NCBI GenBank assembly: GCA_965221545.1
Contig: OZ244901.1
Location: forward strand, 1,674,001 to 1,738,000
DNA length: 64,000 nucleotides
Direction: 5' to 3'
Origin: JAJEFO01 sp022819605
GTDB taxonomy: Bacteria; Pseudomonadota; Alphaproteobacteria; Rhodobacterales; Rhodobacteraceae
In this document: one piece after another, positions 53,947-63,542 of the stretch
Numbering within the stretch: position 1 is the first letter of the stretch
How the letters are laid out: every line of letters starts with the position of its first letter
The notes under the pieces: model-generated
Seen by the model: only the letters and a program-made list of their open reading frames with translations
Database searches by the model: none
Told to the model about the DNA's origin: nothing
Program-made: the position numbers and the translations under genes

Positions 53947-54603
53947 CTACATGGGATGCATAGTCATGGACTGCGCAATCCGTGTCTCGATTTCCCGGAC
54001 AGCCGTAACCACGGTGTCGGCAATCAGCTCGAGTCTTCGTATCTGGACGATGCGGTCGCGGACTCTTTCGCGCTCTGGCCGTGCAAGCAGATGCTCGAAT
54101 ATCCTGCACACGTCTGCCAAGCCTATGATCGCAATGTCCCGTGGCTCCGGAATCTCGTCGCTGAACAGCAGGGACATTATGCGGAGCTTCACTTCCCGTC
54201 GTTCGACCGCACCATCGCGCGTCGGATACCGGCGAGACCTGAAGACCCAGAGAAAAAGGTTCTCCTCCTCCCTCAGGATGCCGTTGGCGCACAGGCGGTC
54301 AAGGGCCGCTTTCCGGATGTCAGCGGACTTCCGGCCGAAGAACTCTACCCAGTAACGGGAATCATGCTGCTCCTCGGAGGCGCAGATGTCGCGAAGTGCC
54401 GAATCAAGCAGATCATCCCCGGTGGGTTCGGAGTTCGTGACAAAGAGCCTCTCTGGATCGGTGTCGATTCTGCCTTCGAAGGCAAGGTCCATCAGTACTG
54501 CGCCGGAAAGCGCAAAACTGACGGAATGTTCCGGAACATGAACGAACTTTCCGCTCTCATCTTCCAGCATCAAAAGAACGATTTCTTCAGCGAGAGTCAG
54601 CAA
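53947..54603 (-). CDS. GPP34 (GOLPH3/VPS74-like) family protein
   Basis: Protein of 218 residues, all-helical. The opening TLAEEIVLLMLEDESGKF and FALSGAVLMDLAFEGRID are the hallmarks of the GPP34 domain, followed by LLDSALRDI and LDRLCANGILREEENLFLW. Eukaryotic members bind phosphoinositides at the Golgi; bacterial members are mostly studied in actinomycetes, and their role is unclear. The C-terminal part contains an arginine-rich helix (LLARPERERVRDRIVQIRR). It stands alone beside the toxin-antitoxin remnant. Confidence 0.85.
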   Translation of the reverse strand: MLTLAEEIVLLMLEDESGKFVHVPEHSVSFALSGAVLMDLAFEGRIDTDPERLFVTNSEPTGDDLLDSALRDICASEEQHDSRYWVEFFGRKSADIRKAALDRLCANGILREEENLFLWVFRSRRYPTRDGAVERREVKLRIMSLLFSDEIPEPRDIAIIGLADVCRIFEHLLARPERERVRDRIVQIRRLELIADTVVTAVREIETRIAQSMTMHPM

Positions 54604-55306
54604 TGTCTCATCCTCCCCGTTTTCCGGCAGTCCTGACCGGCTGGATCCGTCGCTTTCGGCACCATGATCGCGAGAGGTGACCGGGAAATGCGTATCCTCT
54701 CAAGTGTGCCATCATTCGGCTTTGTGAGCAATGCCATGTCGACGATCACGTTACGCCGCAACATGCCCCGCTTCAAGTGATTCCTAGGTCACTTTCGGCC
54801 CGATTTGCACGCAGGTCATTTCCGGAGGCATTGTTCGGAGCGGCGGCAAGGGGGCGGATGCGGCCCATGATCACGCTGCGTGGCAGCGCGACCTGTGATG
54901 CGGCGCTGGACATTTGACGAACCGTATCGGCCATGAGTCCTTGGGCGAAGCCGACGCAGGGTGCGTTGCGAGCTAAGCGAACTGCGACATGCGCCGAACT
55001 TGACTGCCGAAATTGTTCAAGGTGCGGAACATGTTCCAAAATCCAACAACGCAGCGACCGCCGGAGGGTCATCGCGTGGCACCTGTCAGGCGTCGGTTGG
55101 AACTGCAGGCTGATCCATGGACCGAAATTCCGGGCGAGCACGGAAGTCCGGGATGCACGGTGACGCATCCGACGTCGGAATGCATGCGGAGCTGGCGGTG
55201 GCGCATCGCTGCCTTGCAGTGACATCTCGCCCGCATCCGCGCACGAATCGCCCTTTTCTGTCCGTCGGGGTTGGCCTATCTATCGGGCGCGAAAGAGGTG
55301 GGGTGA
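54604..55306. other. Gene-free interval upstream of uvrA
   Basis: About 700 bp with no gene recognised. It contains a perfect 12-bp palindrome GGAACATGTTCC at 55026-55037. The spacing does not match the alphaproteobacterial SOS box (GTTC-N7-GTTC). GAGGTGGGG just before 55307 is the uvrA ribosome site. Confidence 0.4.
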
Positions 55307-58165
55307 ATGGCCGAGCAGAAGAACATCGAGGTCCGAGGCGCCCGCGAGCACAATCTCAAGAACATCGACGTCGACATCCCGCGCAACAGCCTGGTGGTGA
55401 TCACCGGACTCTCGGGTTCCGGCAAGTCGTCTCTTGCCTTCGATACGATCTACGCCGAGGGACAGCGTCGCTACGTCGAGTCGCTCTCGGCCTATGCCCG
55501 GCAGTTCCTCAACATGATGGAAAAGCCTGACGTGGATCACATCAGCGGGCTGTCGCCCGCGATCTCGATAGAGCAGAAGACAACCTCCAAGAACCCGCGC
55601 TCGACCGTCGGGACGGTCACCGAGATCTACGACTACCTGCGCCTCCTGTTCGCCCGTGCCGGCACGCCCTACTCGCCGGAAACGGGCCTGCCGATCGAGG
55701 CGCAGCAGGTGCAGGACATGGTTGATCGCGTCATGGCGATGGAGGCGGGAACGCGAGCCTATCTCCTGGCTCCCATAGTCCGCGACAGGAAGGGGGAGTA
55801 CCGCAAGGAGTTCCTGGAGCTTCGGAAGCAGGGCTTCCAGCGCGTCAAGGTGGATGGCCAGTTCTTCGAGCTGGAGGAACCTCCGGCGCTTGACAAGAAG
55901 TTCCGCCACGACATCGACGTGGTTGTCGACCGCATAGTGATCAAGGAGGGCATCGAGACGCGGCTGGCCGACAGTTTCCGGACCGCGCTTGATCTCGCCG
56001 ATGGCATTACGGTTCTGGAGACCGTTCCGAAGAACGGCGATCCGGAGAGGATTACGTTTTCCGAGAATTTCGCCTGCCCGGTTTCCGGCTTCACGATCCC
56101 CGAAATCGAGCCCCGGCTCTTCTCGTTCAACGCGCCTTTCGGGGCCTGCCCGGACTGCGACGGGTTGGGCGTCGAACTTTTTTTCGACGAGCGCCTCGTG
56201 GTCCCGGACGGGAACCTGAAGGTCTATGACGGCGCGCTCGCCCCGTGGCGGAAGGGCAAGAGCCCGTATTTCAGGCAGACCATCGAGGCCCTTGCAAATC
56301 ACTACAAGTTCGATGCGAGCACGAAGTGGAAGGAACTGCCGGCGGAGGTCCAGCGCGTCTTCCTCTACGGCTCCGGCGAAGAGCAGATCCTGTTCCGCTA
56401 CGATGAAAACGGGCGCATATACCAGGTGAAGCGGCCGTTCGAAGGCGTGATTCCAAACATGGAGCGTCGCTATCGGGAAACAGATTCAAACTGGATCCGC
56501 GAGGAGTTCGAGCGCTACCAGAACAACCGCCCCTGCGGGGCCTGCGGGGGCTATCGCCTGAGACCGGAGGCGCTCGCCGTCAAGATCGGCGGGCTTCATG
56601 TCGGTCAAGTGGTGCAAATGTCGATTCGCGAAGCGCTCGATTGGGTCGAAGGCGCTCCGAAGCAGCTCAGCAGGCAGAAAAACGAGATCGCGCATGCGGT
56701 GCTCAAGGAGATCCGCGAACGGCTCGGGTTTCTGAACAATGTGGGACTCGAATATCTCACGCTCAGCCGGAACGCGGGCACGCTTTCCGGCGGCGAGTCC
56801 CAGAGGATCAGGCTGGCAAGCCAGATCGGCTCCGGCCTGACCGGCGTGCTCTACGTTCTTGACGAACCGTCCATCGGGCTGCACCAGCGCGACAACGGGC
56901 GACTCCTGCAGACGCTGAAGAACCTTCGCGACCAGGGCAACACGGTCATCGTGGTGGAACATGACGAGGAGGCGATTCGGGCAGCCGATCACGTCTTCGA
57001 CATCGGGCCGGGTGCCGGCGTGCACGGCGGTCAGGTCGTGGCGGAAGGCGCTCCGCCGAAAATCGCCGCCAACAAGGAGAGCATCACCGGCGACTATCTT
57101 GCCGGACGGCGTGCCATCGGCGTGCCGATTTCGCGGCGGGCCGGCAAGGGCAAGTCGGTAAGCGTCGTGAAGGCAACCGGCAACAACCTGAAGGAGGTCA
57201 CAGCGGAATTTCCGCTCGGCAAGTTCATCTGCGTGACCGGCGTGTCCGGAGGCGGCAAGTCCACTCTCACCGTCGAAACGCTCTTCAAGACCGCCTCGAT
57301 GCGTCTCAACGCTGCGCGCCAGACCCCGGCGCCCTGCGAGGGAATCAAGGGGCTCGAGTACCTGGACAAGGTGATCGACATCGACCAGCGGCCGATCGGT
57401 CGAACCCCCCGCTCGAATCCGGCCACCTACACCGGAGCTTTCACGCCGATTCGCGACTGGTTCACGGGCCTCCCGGAATCCAGGGCTCGGGGCTACAAGC
57501 CCGGGCGCTTCAGCTTCAACGTCAAGGGCGGACGCTGCGAGGCGTGCCATGGCGACGGCGTCATCAAGATCGAGATGCACTTCCTGCCGGACGTGTACGT
57601 GACCTGCGAAACCTGCAAGGGCGCGAGATACAATCGCGAAACGCTGGAGATAAAGTTCAAGGGAAAGTCGATCGCAGATGTTCTCGACATGACGGTCGAG
57701 GATGCACAGCAGTTCTTCAAGGCAGTGCCCTCGATCCGGGAGAAGATGGATGCGCTGATGAGGGTCGGTCTCGGTTACATCAAGGTCGGCCAGCAGGCCA
57801 CGACGCTGTCAGGCGGCGAAGCGCAGCGGGTCAAGCTCTCCAAGGAATTGTCGCGACGCGCAACGGGTCGCACGCTCTACATCCTCGACGAGCCGACCAC
57901 CGGGTTGCATTTCGACGACGTGCGGAAGCTCCTGGAAGTGCTTCACGAGCTGGTCGAACAAGGCAATTCGGTGATCGTCATCGAACACAATCTCGACGTC
58001 ATCAAGACGGCGGACTGGATCATCGACATCGGGCCGGAGGGCGGCGACGGTGGAGGGCAGATCGTCGCAGTCGGCACGCCCGAGGACGTGTCCAAGTCGC
58101 CGAAGAGCCATACCGGCCAGTACCTGGCAAGCCTGTTTGGAGCCGAAAGCGTCGCCGCAGAATAG
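55307..58165 (+). CDS. uvrA: UvrABC system protein A
   Basis: ATPase that finds DNA damage for nucleotide excision repair; 952 residues. Both ABC modules are complete: Walker A GLSGSGKSS (N-terminal) and GVSGGGKST (about 645), signatures TLSGGESQRIRL and TLSGGEAQRVKL, and Walker B YVLDEPSIGLH and YILDEPTTGLH. Zinc-binding cysteines are visible in CPDCDGLG and in CEACHGDGVIKIEMHFLPD...CETCKGA. The start has GAGGTGGGG upstream. It is convergent with xth. Confidence 0.98.
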   Translation: MAEQKNIEVRGAREHNLKNIDVDIPRNSLVVITGLSGSGKSSLAFDTIYAEGQRRYVESLSAYARQFLNMMEKPDVDHISGLSPAISIEQKTTSKNPRSTVGTVTEIYDYLRLLFARAGTPYSPETGLPIEAQQVQDMVDRVMAMEAGTRAYLLAPIVRDRKGEYRKEFLELRKQGFQRVKVDGQFFELEEPPALDKKFRHDIDVVVDRIVIKEGIETRLADSFRTALDLADGITVLETVPKNGDPERITFSENFACPVSGFTIPEIEPRLFSFNAPFGACPDCDGLGVELFFDERLVVPDGNLKVYDGALAPWRKGKSPYFRQTIEALANHYKFDASTKWKELPAEVQRVFLYGSGEEQILFRYDENGRIYQVKRPFEGVIPNMERRYRETDSNWIREEFERYQNNRPCGACGGYRLRPEALAVKIGGLHVGQVVQMSIREALDWVEGAPKQLSRQKNEIAHAVLKEIRERLGFLNNVGLEYLTLSRNAGTLSGGESQRIRLASQIGSGLTGVLYVLDEPSIGLHQRDNGRLLQTLKNLRDQGNTVIVVEHDEEAIRAADHVFDIGPGAGVHGGQVVAEGAPPKIAANKESITGDYLAGRRAIGVPISRRAGKGKSVSVVKATGNNLKEVTAEFPLGKFICVTGVSGGGKSTLTVETLFKTASMRLNAARQTPAPCEGIKGLEYLDKVIDIDQRPIGRTPRSNPATYTGAFTPIRDWFTGLPESRARGYKPGRFSFNVKGGRCEACHGDGVIKIEMHFLPDVYVTCETCKGARYNRETLEIKFKGKSIADVLDMTVEDAQQFFKAVPSIREKMDALMRVGLGYIKVGQQATTLSGGEAQRVKLSKELSRRATGRTLYILDEPTTGLHFDDVRKLLEVLHELVEQGNSVIVIEHNLDVIKTADWIIDIGPEGGDGGGQIVAVGTPEDVSKSPKSHTGQYLASLFGAESVAAE

Positions 58166-58222
58166 TCGCGGGCGGAACTCTCGCGGCGTCTCGGGCTCAT
58201 CATTGGCGCCCTGTAGGCCGGT

Positions 58223-59002
58223 TCAGGCGTCCAGTTCGATCCAGACCGGAGTATGGTCCGATGGCCTTTCGCGACCGCGCACCTCCGCCTCGATCCAGCA
58301 GTCGCTCATCAGGTCCGCTGCCTGCGCCGTCAGCAGCAGGTGATCGATCCGGACGCCGTCGTTTCGGTCGAAGGCGTTCCGCTGGTAGTCCCAGTACGAG
58401 TAGTGACCTGGATCCTGGCGTCGTGCGCGAAAGGCGTCGGTGAAGCCCAGGTTGAGGATTTCGCGGAAGGCGGCGCGGGTTTCCGGCCTGGCAAGCGCGT
58501 CCTCGCGCCACGCATCCGGACGGGCGGCGTCCTCGTCCTGCGGAATCACGTTGTAGTCGCCGGCCATGACCGCAGGTTCCTCGGTCGCCAGCAGTTCCAG
58601 GGCCCTATGCTGCAGGCGTCTCATCCAGGCGAGCTTGTAGTCGTATTTCTCCCCCGGGGCCGGATTGCCGTTTGGAAGGTAAAGGCAGCAGACGCGAACC
58701 GGCTTCCGGTCAGTCACGGTCGCCTCGATCCAGCGCGCCTGCTCGTCGTTCGGGTCGCCCGGGAGGCCGCGGCTGACATCCTCCAGCGGGAGCTTCGAGA
58801 GGATTGCCACGCCGTTGAAGCCTTTCTGGCCGTGGGTTTCCACGGTGTAGCCAAGGTCCTCGAAGTGCTCGCGGGGAAAGGTCTCGTCCTGAGACTTGAT
58901 CTCCTGAAGCAGGGCGACGTCGGGGGCGCTGGTGTCGAGCCAGTCCGTCAGGCCTTCGAAGCGTGCCTTGATGCCGTTGATGTTGAATGTCGCGATGCGC
59001 AT
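58223..59002 (-). CDS. xth: Exodeoxyribonuclease III
   Basis: AP endonuclease / 3'-5' exonuclease of base excision repair, 259 residues. Motifs of the EEP nuclease fold are in order: ATFNINGIKAR, LLQEIKSQDETFP (metal glutamate), GVAILSK, AGDYNVIP, GFTDAF, YSYWDYQRNAF and the final SDHTPVW with the catalytic Asp-His. ATG 59002 gives the standard N-terminus and has GGAGGG upstream. It follows erpA on the same strand with a 167-bp gap. Confidence 0.95.
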   Translation of the reverse strand: MRIATFNINGIKARFEGLTDWLDTSAPDVALLQEIKSQDETFPREHFEDLGYTVETHGQKGFNGVAILSKLPLEDVSRGLPGDPNDEQARWIEATVTDRKPVRVCCLYLPNGNPAPGEKYDYKLAWMRRLQHRALELLATEEPAVMAGDYNVIPQDEDAARPDAWREDALARPETRAAFREILNLGFTDAFRARRQDPGHYSYWDYQRNAFDRNDGVRIDHLLLTAQAADLMSDCWIEAEVRGRERPSDHTPVWIELDA

Positions 59003-59169
59003 TTGGTCCCTCCGAGTCAGGTTTTGGACCATTCGCCCAAACTCGGCAAGCGGGGGGTAATGGAGGTTCCCCGACTCGTCGCAGGTGCCCGAAGCGGTCG
59101 CGATGCACCAGAGCGCGTCGCGAGCGCGGGCTGTTCAATCGACGACCGCAATCGGCGGGCGTGAACGGG

Positions 59170-59502
59170 TCAGATCGAGAACGACGTTCCGCAGCCGCAG
59201 CTGGATGTCGCGTTTGGATTCTCGACAACGAAGCGCGCGCCGATGAGTTCGTCCGAGAAGTCGATGACGGCGTTTGACAGGAACGGAAGCGACACTTCGT
59301 CCACGACGACCTTCTGTCCCTCGCCTTCGAGAACGAGATCCCCGTCCGTCGGCTCGTCGAGGTCGATGTTGTACTGGAAGCCCGAGCAGCCGCCACCCTC
59401 CACCGCGACGCGAAGCGCCTTGGGATCCGTCACGCCTGAATTGATCTCGGCCAGCCGCGCAAAGGCGCGGTCCGTGACCTGAGGGGGGATGGAGATGTCC
59501 AT
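59170..59502 (-). CDS. erpA: Iron-sulfur cluster insertion protein (IscA/ErpA family)
   Basis: A-type Fe-S carrier of 110 residues. The three ligand cysteines are present: C39 in GGGCSGFQY, and C102 and C104 in SSCGCGTSF. It accepts clusters and hands them to apo-enzymes such as IspG, which is encoded in this window. ATG 59502 has GGAG 7 nt upstream; an in-frame ATG at 59523 is less likely. It is divergent from dgt, 74 bp apart. Confidence 0.93.
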   Translation of the reverse strand: MDISIPPQVTDRAFARLAEINSGVTDPKALRVAVEGGGCSGFQYNIDLDEPTDGDLVLEGEGQKVVVDEVSLPFLSNAVIDFSDELIGARFVVENPNATSSCGCGTSFSI

Positions 59503-59576
59503 GCCGAACTCCGGCGTTTTCAATCAAGGCTCGTCTGAATATATGGGGCGGTGCACAGCCCGGCAAGAGAAGTCCA

Positions 59577-60725
59577 ATGTTGGCGCCCTATGCATCGGAT
59601 CCAATCAAGAGTCGCGGGCGCTTGTTTCCAGAGGAGCCAAGCGCCTTTCGGTCGTGCTTTCAGCGCGACCGCGACCGCATCATTCATTCCAGCGCATTCC
59701 GCCGGCTCAAGCACAAGACGCAGGTCTTCATCGAGCATGAGGGGGACTATTTCCGGACGCGGCTGACCCACTCGATCGAAGTCGCCCAGGTGGCGCGCAC
59801 CATCTCGAATGCGCTCGGGTTCAACACGGAACTGACCGAAGCCGTCGCCTTGGCACACGATCTTGGCCATACGCCCTTCGGCCATACCGGCGAGGACGCC
59901 CTTTCGGAATTGATGGCGCCTCATGGCGGTTTCGATCACAACGCGCAGGCATTGCGCATCGTGACCGATCTCGAGCGCCACTACGCCGACTTCGATGGCC
60001 TGAATCTCACCTGGGAGACGCTTGAAGGAATTGCCAAGCACAACGGCCCGGTGATCGGCGAGCTGCCGTGGGCGCTGGCGGCCTATCAGCAGCGCCACGA
60101 TCTCGAAACAGACACGTTCGCCAGCGCTGAGGCGCAGGTGGCTGCGGTCGCGGACGACATCGCCTACAACCACCACGACCTGCATGACGGATTGAGGGCG
60201 AAGCTGTTTTCGACAGATGACTTGGCCGATTTGCCGATACTGAGCGGATGCTTCGAGCGCGTGGACGAATTGCATCCGGGTCTTGACCGCTATCGCCGTC
60301 GCCACGAGGCACTGCGCCGCTTCTTCGGCGTACTGGTCGAGGACGTGATTGAAGCTGCAAGGCAGAACCTGGCCGAGCTTGCTCCTCGGTCACCGGACGA
60401 CATTCGAAATGCCGGTTTCCAGGTCATCCTGTTCTCGGATGCGCTCCACCAGGATCTGAAGGTGATTCGCGGGTTCCTGTTCGACCGCATGTACCGCGCG
60501 CCGTCGGTGGTCGAGATGCGCAGGGAGGTGACGGGCGTGGTCAAGGACCTGTTTCCGCACTTTCTCGATCACCCGGAAATGCTGCCTCGCCGCTGGCGCG
60601 AGGACATAGAGAATGCCGATGGCAAAACGGAACTTGCCCGGATCGTCTCGGACTATATCGCCGGTATGACGGACCGGTTCGCTCTCCAGTGCCACGAGAA
60701 ATTCATCTCCAACCCGAGGCGCTGA
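59577..60725 (+). CDS. dgt: Deoxyguanosinetriphosphate triphosphohydrolase-like protein
   Basis: HD-domain dNTPase of 382 residues that would split dNTPs into nucleoside and triphosphate. HD residues are visible in RLTHSIEVAQVART and LAHDLGHTPFGHTGE, with VADDIAYNHHDLHDG further on. DRIIHSSAFRRLKHKTQVF is the family N-terminal signature. The length fits the shorter type-2 dGTPase-like proteins of alphaproteobacteria. argS follows on the same strand after 77 bp. Confidence 0.94.
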   Translation: MLAPYASDPIKSRGRLFPEEPSAFRSCFQRDRDRIIHSSAFRRLKHKTQVFIEHEGDYFRTRLTHSIEVAQVARTISNALGFNTELTEAVALAHDLGHTPFGHTGEDALSELMAPHGGFDHNAQALRIVTDLERHYADFDGLNLTWETLEGIAKHNGPVIGELPWALAAYQQRHDLETDTFASAEAQVAAVADDIAYNHHDLHDGLRAKLFSTDDLADLPILSGCFERVDELHPGLDRYRRRHEALRRFFGVLVEDVIEAARQNLAELAPRSPDDIRNAGFQVILFSDALHQDLKVIRGFLFDRMYRAPSVVEMRREVTGVVKDLFPHFLDHPEMLPRRWREDIENADGKTELARIVSDYIAGMTDRFALQCHEKFISNPRR

Positions 60726-60802
60726 GCCTGGTTCGATGTTTCGGACGCAGGTCGGTCCGCGTCCTTGTTTGACTGCGACCTGTTGGGTGATAAACCGCGC
60801 GC

Positions 60803-62527
60803 ATGAACATATTCAGCGATATCCGTGCATCGGTTCTGGAAACGCTTGACGCCTTGGTGGCGGAGGGTGCGCTGCCGGCCGACCTCTCGTGGGGCAATGT
60901 AACGGTGGAACCGCCAAGGGACGCGGCCCATGGCGACATGGCAACGAATGCCGCGATGGTGCTTGCCAAGCTTGCGGGCAAGCGGCCGCGGGATCTCGCC
61001 GAGACGCTGGCCGAGAGGCTGGTGAGTGATCCGAACATCGTTCGCGCCGAAGTTGCGGGCCCCGGCTTCATCAACCTGCGGCTGGCTCCCGTGATCTGGC
61101 ATGACGTGCTGGCGGAGGCGATCGATGCCGGACCGCAATTCGGTCATTCCGGCATGGGGGCCGGCGTCAGGGTCAATGTCGAGTTCGTGTCGGCCAACCC
61201 GACAGGGCCCCTGCATGTCGGCAACTTGCGGGGCGCAGTCTTCGGCGACGCGCTGGCATCGCTGCTGGAATTCACCGGTTACGACGTCACGCGTGAATAC
61301 TACGTCAACGACGGCGGCACGCAGGTCGATACGCTGGCACGGTCGGTCTACCTTCGCTACCTGGAGGCCCATGGACAGGACGTCGAGTTCGACGAGGGCG
61401 CGTATCCGGGCGACTACCTGGTTCCGGTGGCGGAGGCGCTCAAGGAAAGTGCGGGCGACGTGCATGTCGGCAAGGAGGAAGGGGCCTGGCTTCCGGAAAT
61501 CCGGGAGTTCGCGACCCAAGCGATGATGGAGCTGATCCGGGAAGATCTCTCGGCCATCGGCGTGACGATGGACGTGTTCTTCAGCGAGAGGTCGCTCTTT
61601 GGAACGGGCCGGATCGAGGCGACGGTTGATGAGCTGAAGAGGCGCGATCTCATCTATCAGGGCACGCTCGATCCGCCCAAGGGCAAGCTGCCCGACGACT
61701 GGGAGCCGCGCGAACAGACGCTCTTTCGATCCACGGCACACGGCGACGACGTTGACAGGCCGATCATGAAGTCTGACGGTTCATGGACGTATTTTGCCCC
61801 TGACATCGCATATCACTGGGACAAGATCTCGCGGGGCTACGACGAACTCATCGACATCTTCGGGGCTGACCATGGCGGATACGTGAAGCGCATGTCGGCT
61901 GCCGTATCCGCTCTTTCGGACGGGCGCGTGCCCTTGGACATCAAGCTGACCCAGCTGGTCAGGCTCTGGGAGAGCGGCAAGCCGCTGAAGATGTCCAAGC
62001 GGGCCGGTGCGTTCGTTTCGCTGCAGGACCTGGTTGGGCGCGTGGGTGCGGACGTCACCCGGATGGTGATGCTGACCCGCAGGAACGATGCGCCTCTGGA
62101 CTTCGACCTCGCCAAGGTGACCGAGCAATCCAAGGACAATCCCGTCTTCTATGTGCAGTATGCGCACGCGCGCGTTCGCTCCGTGATGCGCAAGGCCGAA
62201 GCGATGCATCTCGACTGGTCTGACGATGCAAATCTGGAGGACGAGGCCGAATTTGCCCTGGCACGCAAGGTTGCCGAGTGGCCAAGGCTGGTCGAGATCG
62301 CGGCACGAAACCATGAGCCGCACCGGATCGCCTTCTATCTCTACGACCTCGCATCCGAATTCCATGCCCTTTGGAACATTGGCAATTCCAAGCCTGCACT
62401 GCGTTTCCTGCACGAAGGGGACCCGAAGGCGACAGCGAGCAAGATCGCGCTTCCCCGCGCAGTGGGCATTGTAATTTCCAATGGATTGCGTATTCTAGGA
62501 GTGACGCCGGTCGAGGAGATGCGCTGA
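60803..62527 (+). CDS. argS: Arginyl-tRNA synthetase
   Basis: Class I synthetase of 574 residues. The HIGH-type motif is H138-V-G-N141 in ANPTGPLHVGNLRGA, and the KMSKS-type loop is K396-M-S-K-R in PLKMSKRAGAFVSLQDL. The N-terminal Arg-tRNA synthetase additional domain (residues 1-90) and the C-terminal DALR anticodon-binding domain (from about 450) are complete. It lies in a same-strand run dgt-argS-SPOR protein-nagZ. Confidence 0.97.
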   Translation: MNIFSDIRASVLETLDALVAEGALPADLSWGNVTVEPPRDAAHGDMATNAAMVLAKLAGKRPRDLAETLAERLVSDPNIVRAEVAGPGFINLRLAPVIWHDVLAEAIDAGPQFGHSGMGAGVRVNVEFVSANPTGPLHVGNLRGAVFGDALASLLEFTGYDVTREYYVNDGGTQVDTLARSVYLRYLEAHGQDVEFDEGAYPGDYLVPVAEALKESAGDVHVGKEEGAWLPEIREFATQAMMELIREDLSAIGVTMDVFFSERSLFGTGRIEATVDELKRRDLIYQGTLDPPKGKLPDDWEPREQTLFRSTAHGDDVDRPIMKSDGSWTYFAPDIAYHWDKISRGYDELIDIFGADHGGYVKRMSAAVSALSDGRVPLDIKLTQLVRLWESGKPLKMSKRAGAFVSLQDLVGRVGADVTRMVMLTRRNDAPLDFDLAKVTEQSKDNPVFYVQYAHARVRSVMRKAEAMHLDWSDDANLEDEAEFALARKVAEWPRLVEIAARNHEPHRIAFYLYDLASEFHALWNIGNSKPALRFLHEGDPKATASKIALPRAVGIVISNGLRILGVTPVEEMR

Positions 62528-62606
62528 ATTCAACAAGTGCCCGGGCCGTGCGCGAGACGAGCAGGATGACCGCTGGAGCAACCGGCGGCAGCAGTGAGGC
62601 ACTGAA

Positions 62607-63542
62607 ATGACGGCAATCAATTTCGAAGACCACGAAGAGTCCGCCGAGCGCGGATCCTTGGCGGCTGCCATGAATTGGGCCGGTGCGCTCCTTTCGGTAC
62701 TGCTGATTGCGGGGCTGGCGGCTTGGGCGTGGCAACTGTGGGTCCGGGACGTAACAGGCGTTCCGGTCATAAAGGCGCTCTCGGGTCCGATGCGGGTGCT
62801 GCCGGAAGACCCCGGCGGATTGGCAAGCGAAAATCAGGGTCTGACAGTCAACCGGATCGCTGAAGAACGGCCGGATGTAACGCCCGAGAGGCTGGTTCTG
62901 GTTTCCGAGCCCGTTGCCCTGGACGAAGACGAGGATCTTGCCATGGGGGCGCTGCCCGGAGCCGCTGACCTCGGCACGGGCGTGGTGCTGCCAGGCCACG
63001 ATGCCGAAGTCGAAGGAGACGTCGTGACGATTGGCGAGACTCCGACGTTCGGCCCGGAGCGGGCGAACGACGTTCCGGAAAAGGCGGTGCTTTCCGGAAC
63101 TGACCTGGCCGTTCAGGAAGCGCTGGCGGGCATCATGACGTCAGCTTCGGCTGCGACGGAAGGCACGACCGGCGCCAGGTTGATTCCGGCGACCGTTCGG
63201 CTGCCGCCGCGCCGACCGGAGGGCCTGCGGGCCTTGGCTGCACCAGCTGCAGATTCGGGAGCCGGCAATGTTCAGCCCTTGGCAATCCTGCCGGGCACGA
63301 GGCTCGTGCAATTCGGTGCCTTTGGCGATGCGAGCGCTGCGCACGCTGAATGGGAAAGACTCACTTCGCGCTTCGGTGACTACATGGTCGGCAAGCAGCA
63401 GGTCGTGCAGGAGGTGGATGCAGGTGACCGGACGTTTTACCGATTGCGGGCGACGGGATTTGTTGATTTGGCCGATGCCCGGCGCTTTTGCTCGGTACTG
63501 CAGGCGGACGGTGCAGACTGCGTTCCGGTCGTGCAGCAGTAA
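62607..63542 (+). CDS. SPOR-domain membrane protein
   Basis: Envelope protein of 311 residues. It has a TM segment at about 29-49 (GALLSVLLIAGLAAWAWQLWV), a long disordered periplasmic linker, and a C-terminal SPOR domain (about 228-311: TRLVQFGAFGDASAAHAEWERL...RLRATGFVDLADARRFCSVL). SPOR domains bind denuded glycan at division septa, so a role in division or wall remodelling is likely. The nagZ start codon follows its stop directly. Confidence 0.9.
   Translation: MTAINFEDHEESAERGSLAAAMNWAGALLSVLLIAGLAAWAWQLWVRDVTGVPVIKALSGPMRVLPEDPGGLASENQGLTVNRIAEERPDVTPERLVLVSEPVALDEDEDLAMGALPGAADLGTGVVLPGHDAEVEGDVVTIGETPTFGPERANDVPEKAVLSGTDLAVQEALAGIMTSASAATEGTTGARLIPATVRLPPRRPEGLRALAAPAADSGAGNVQPLAILPGTRLVQFGAFGDASAAHAEWERLTSRFGDYMVGKQQVVQEVDAGDRTFYRLRATGFVDLADARRFCSVLQADGADCVPVVQQ

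Noticed and set aside
53595..53963. A 122-codon open frame on the plus strand upstream of the GPP34 gene end.
   Set aside because: No domain resemblance and it overlaps the 3' end of a real gene on the other strand.
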